15,019 nt of DNA from JAWBOW01 sp038825775. Lineage in GTDB: Archaea; Nanobdellota; Nanobdellia; Woesearchaeales; WAPY01. Positions 14,355 through 15,019 of the stretch are shown one piece after another. Within the stretch, counting starts at the first letter, position 1; every line of letters starts with the position of its first letter. The DNA lies in assembly GCA_038825775.1 (NCBI GenBank), contig JAWBOW010000020.1, positions 1 to 15,019 of the forward strand, written 5' to 3'. Both the position numbers and the translations under genes were made by a program. The notes under the pieces were generated by a model. That model had not been told where the DNA came from. It ran no database searches and saw only the letters and a program-made list of their open reading frames with translations.

Positions 14355-14897
14355 ATGAATAAAAAAATAAATTTTAAAAAAAAAGACACAGTTTTATTTG
14401 TTATAGACAGAGACGGGACTTTAATTGAAGACGTTGGTTTTTTAGGTTTAACTCCTGATTGGAAAAACAAAATTGTTTTTAAAAATGAGATTATTTTTCT
14501 TTTAAAAGCATTAGATAAAATATTCCCAAAAAATTTTAAAATTGTTGTTAGTAATCAATCAGGTGTTGCAAGAGGGTTCTTTACAGAAAAAACACTTAAA
14601 AAAATAAATAATTATATACACAAAAAACTTTTATTAAAGTATAAAATAAAAATTGATGTTTGGAAGTATGAAACCAGAGTTGATGAGAATTACGCAAAAA
14701 AAACAAAATACTTTTTTAAAAAAGAATACGTTTCTAAAAAAACAAAAAGAAAACCCTCGCCAGAATTAGTTGTTGAAGCATTAAAAGAAAATAAGTTAAA
14801 TTTATCTGATTTTAGTAAGATAATAGTCATAGGTGACAGAAATGAAGACCAAATTTTAGCTAAAAACTTGAATGCAGTGTTCATAAAAACTATTTGA
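14355..14897 (+). CDS. GmhB-like HAD phosphatase
   Basis: Encodes 180 residues. All HAD motifs are visible: DRDGT at 18-22 (D18 nucleophile, D20 acid/base), SNQSG at 66-70, K133 in KRKPSPELV, and GDRNED at 160-165. The DRDGTLI-D-GF start and the SNQSGVARGFF segment are those of the histidinol-phosphatase/GmhB group, which removes a phosphate from heptose 1,7-bisphosphate or similar sugars. The zinc loop of typical GmhB (CxHxPx(n)CxCRKP) is missing: residues 101-132 are lysine-rich without cysteines. It starts 11 bases after the kinase gene and is probably cotranscribed. No Shine-Dalgarno is seen. Confidence 0.85.
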   Translation: MNKKINFKKKDTVLFVIDRDGTLIEDVGFLGLTPDWKNKIVFKNEIIFLLKALDKIFPKNFKIVVSNQSGVARGFFTEKTLKKINNYIHKKLLLKYKIKIDVWKYETRVDENYAKKTKYFFKKEYVSKKTKRKPSPELVVEALKENKLNLSDFSKIIVIGDRNEDQILAKNLNAVFIKTI

Positions 14898-14904
14898 TTT
14901 TTTT
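14898..14904 (+). terminator. T7 tract after the phosphatase gene
   Basis: Seven Ts start right after the TGA of the phosphatase gene, before the end of the convergent gene. This fits an archaeal oligo-T terminator. Confidence 0.5.
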
Positions 14905-14913
14905 ACATTAATA

Positions 14914-15019
14914 TTATGACTCTCTTAAATATGTTGCTAAGAAGTGCCCAAAAATAGAATGAATATCTTCACTTATTTCATAAGAGTTTACATTAACATG
15001 CGCGCAATAATCTGCAACT
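14914..15019 (-). CDS. GmhA-like SIS-domain isomerase, C-terminal end
   Basis: Only the last 34 codons lie in the window, read on the minus strand from the right edge to TAA at 14914-14916. The segment ADYCAHVNVNSYEISEDIHS followed by IFGHLLATYLRES resembles the C-terminal helix of SIS-domain sugar isomerases, where x-HVPSx-(Y/D)-x-x-x-IxExH-x-I-x-H-x-L is typical of GmhA/phosphoheptose isomerase (E17, D18, H20 here). It is convergent with the GmhB-like phosphatase gene, separated by 16 bases. The role as sedoheptulose-7-phosphate isomerase is inferred from the short match and the neighbours. Confidence 0.7.
   Translation of the reverse strand, partial: VADYCAHVNVNSYEISEDIHSIFGHFLATYLRES

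Noticed and set aside
1..15019. tRNA, rRNA, CRISPR array or insertion sequence
   Set aside because: No cloverleaf-like sequences, spaced repeats, terminal inverted repeats or transposase motifs were seen in the intergenic regions.

Overview
The window is an AT-rich archaeal chromosome segment. It carries archaeal/eukaryotic-type ribosomal proteins (eS4, eL32, eL19, eL34, eL14), the archaeal initiation factor aIF1 and the RNase P protein Rpp29 inside a ribosomal-protein operon, an archaeal SecY and an EMC3/DUF106-type membrane insertase. Compact genes, high A+T and lysine-rich tails suggest a DPANN-type archaeon (Woesearchaeota/Pacearchaeota-like), but that placement is an inference. A run of 10 Ns shows this is a scaffolded draft or metagenome assembly.

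Region 1 (1-9650, + strand) is the archaeal S10/spc ribosomal operon from the end of uS3 to SecY: uS3 (partial), uL29, aIF1, Rnp1, uS17, uL14, uL24, eS4, uL5, uS14, uS8, uL6, eL32, eL19, uL18, uS5, uL30, uL15, SecY. Genes are tightly packed, with several ATGA overlaps, and many starts are set by a GGTG-type Shine-Dalgarno sequence. The products build both ribosomal subunits, start translation, process tRNA and form the membrane channel for nascent proteins.

Region 2 (9651-10643) is a very AT-rich spacer where adenylate kinase often lies in archaea, then the DUF106 insertase gene.

Region 3 (10644-12468) is accessory. On the minus strand it holds a transglutaminase-fold-like protein that seems to lack two catalytic residues, and a decayed SLOG/LOG-type gene with three frame changes and one in-frame stop.

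Region 4 (12469-13109, minus strand) is an eL34-eL14 pair, genes that in many archaea follow DUF106 on the same strand. Here they are inverted and displaced.

Region 5 (13248-15019) looks like a sugar-activation locus: a fused nucleotidyltransferase-P-loop kinase interrupted by the assembly gap, a GmhB-like HAD phosphatase, and on the opposite strand the C-terminal end of a GmhA-like SIS isomerase. Together they resemble a nucleotide-heptose pathway with an unusual kinase. The monocistronic accessory genes have TATA boxes at the same distance (-30) from their ATG, which implies leaderless transcripts, unlike the Shine-Dalgarno-led ribosomal genes.
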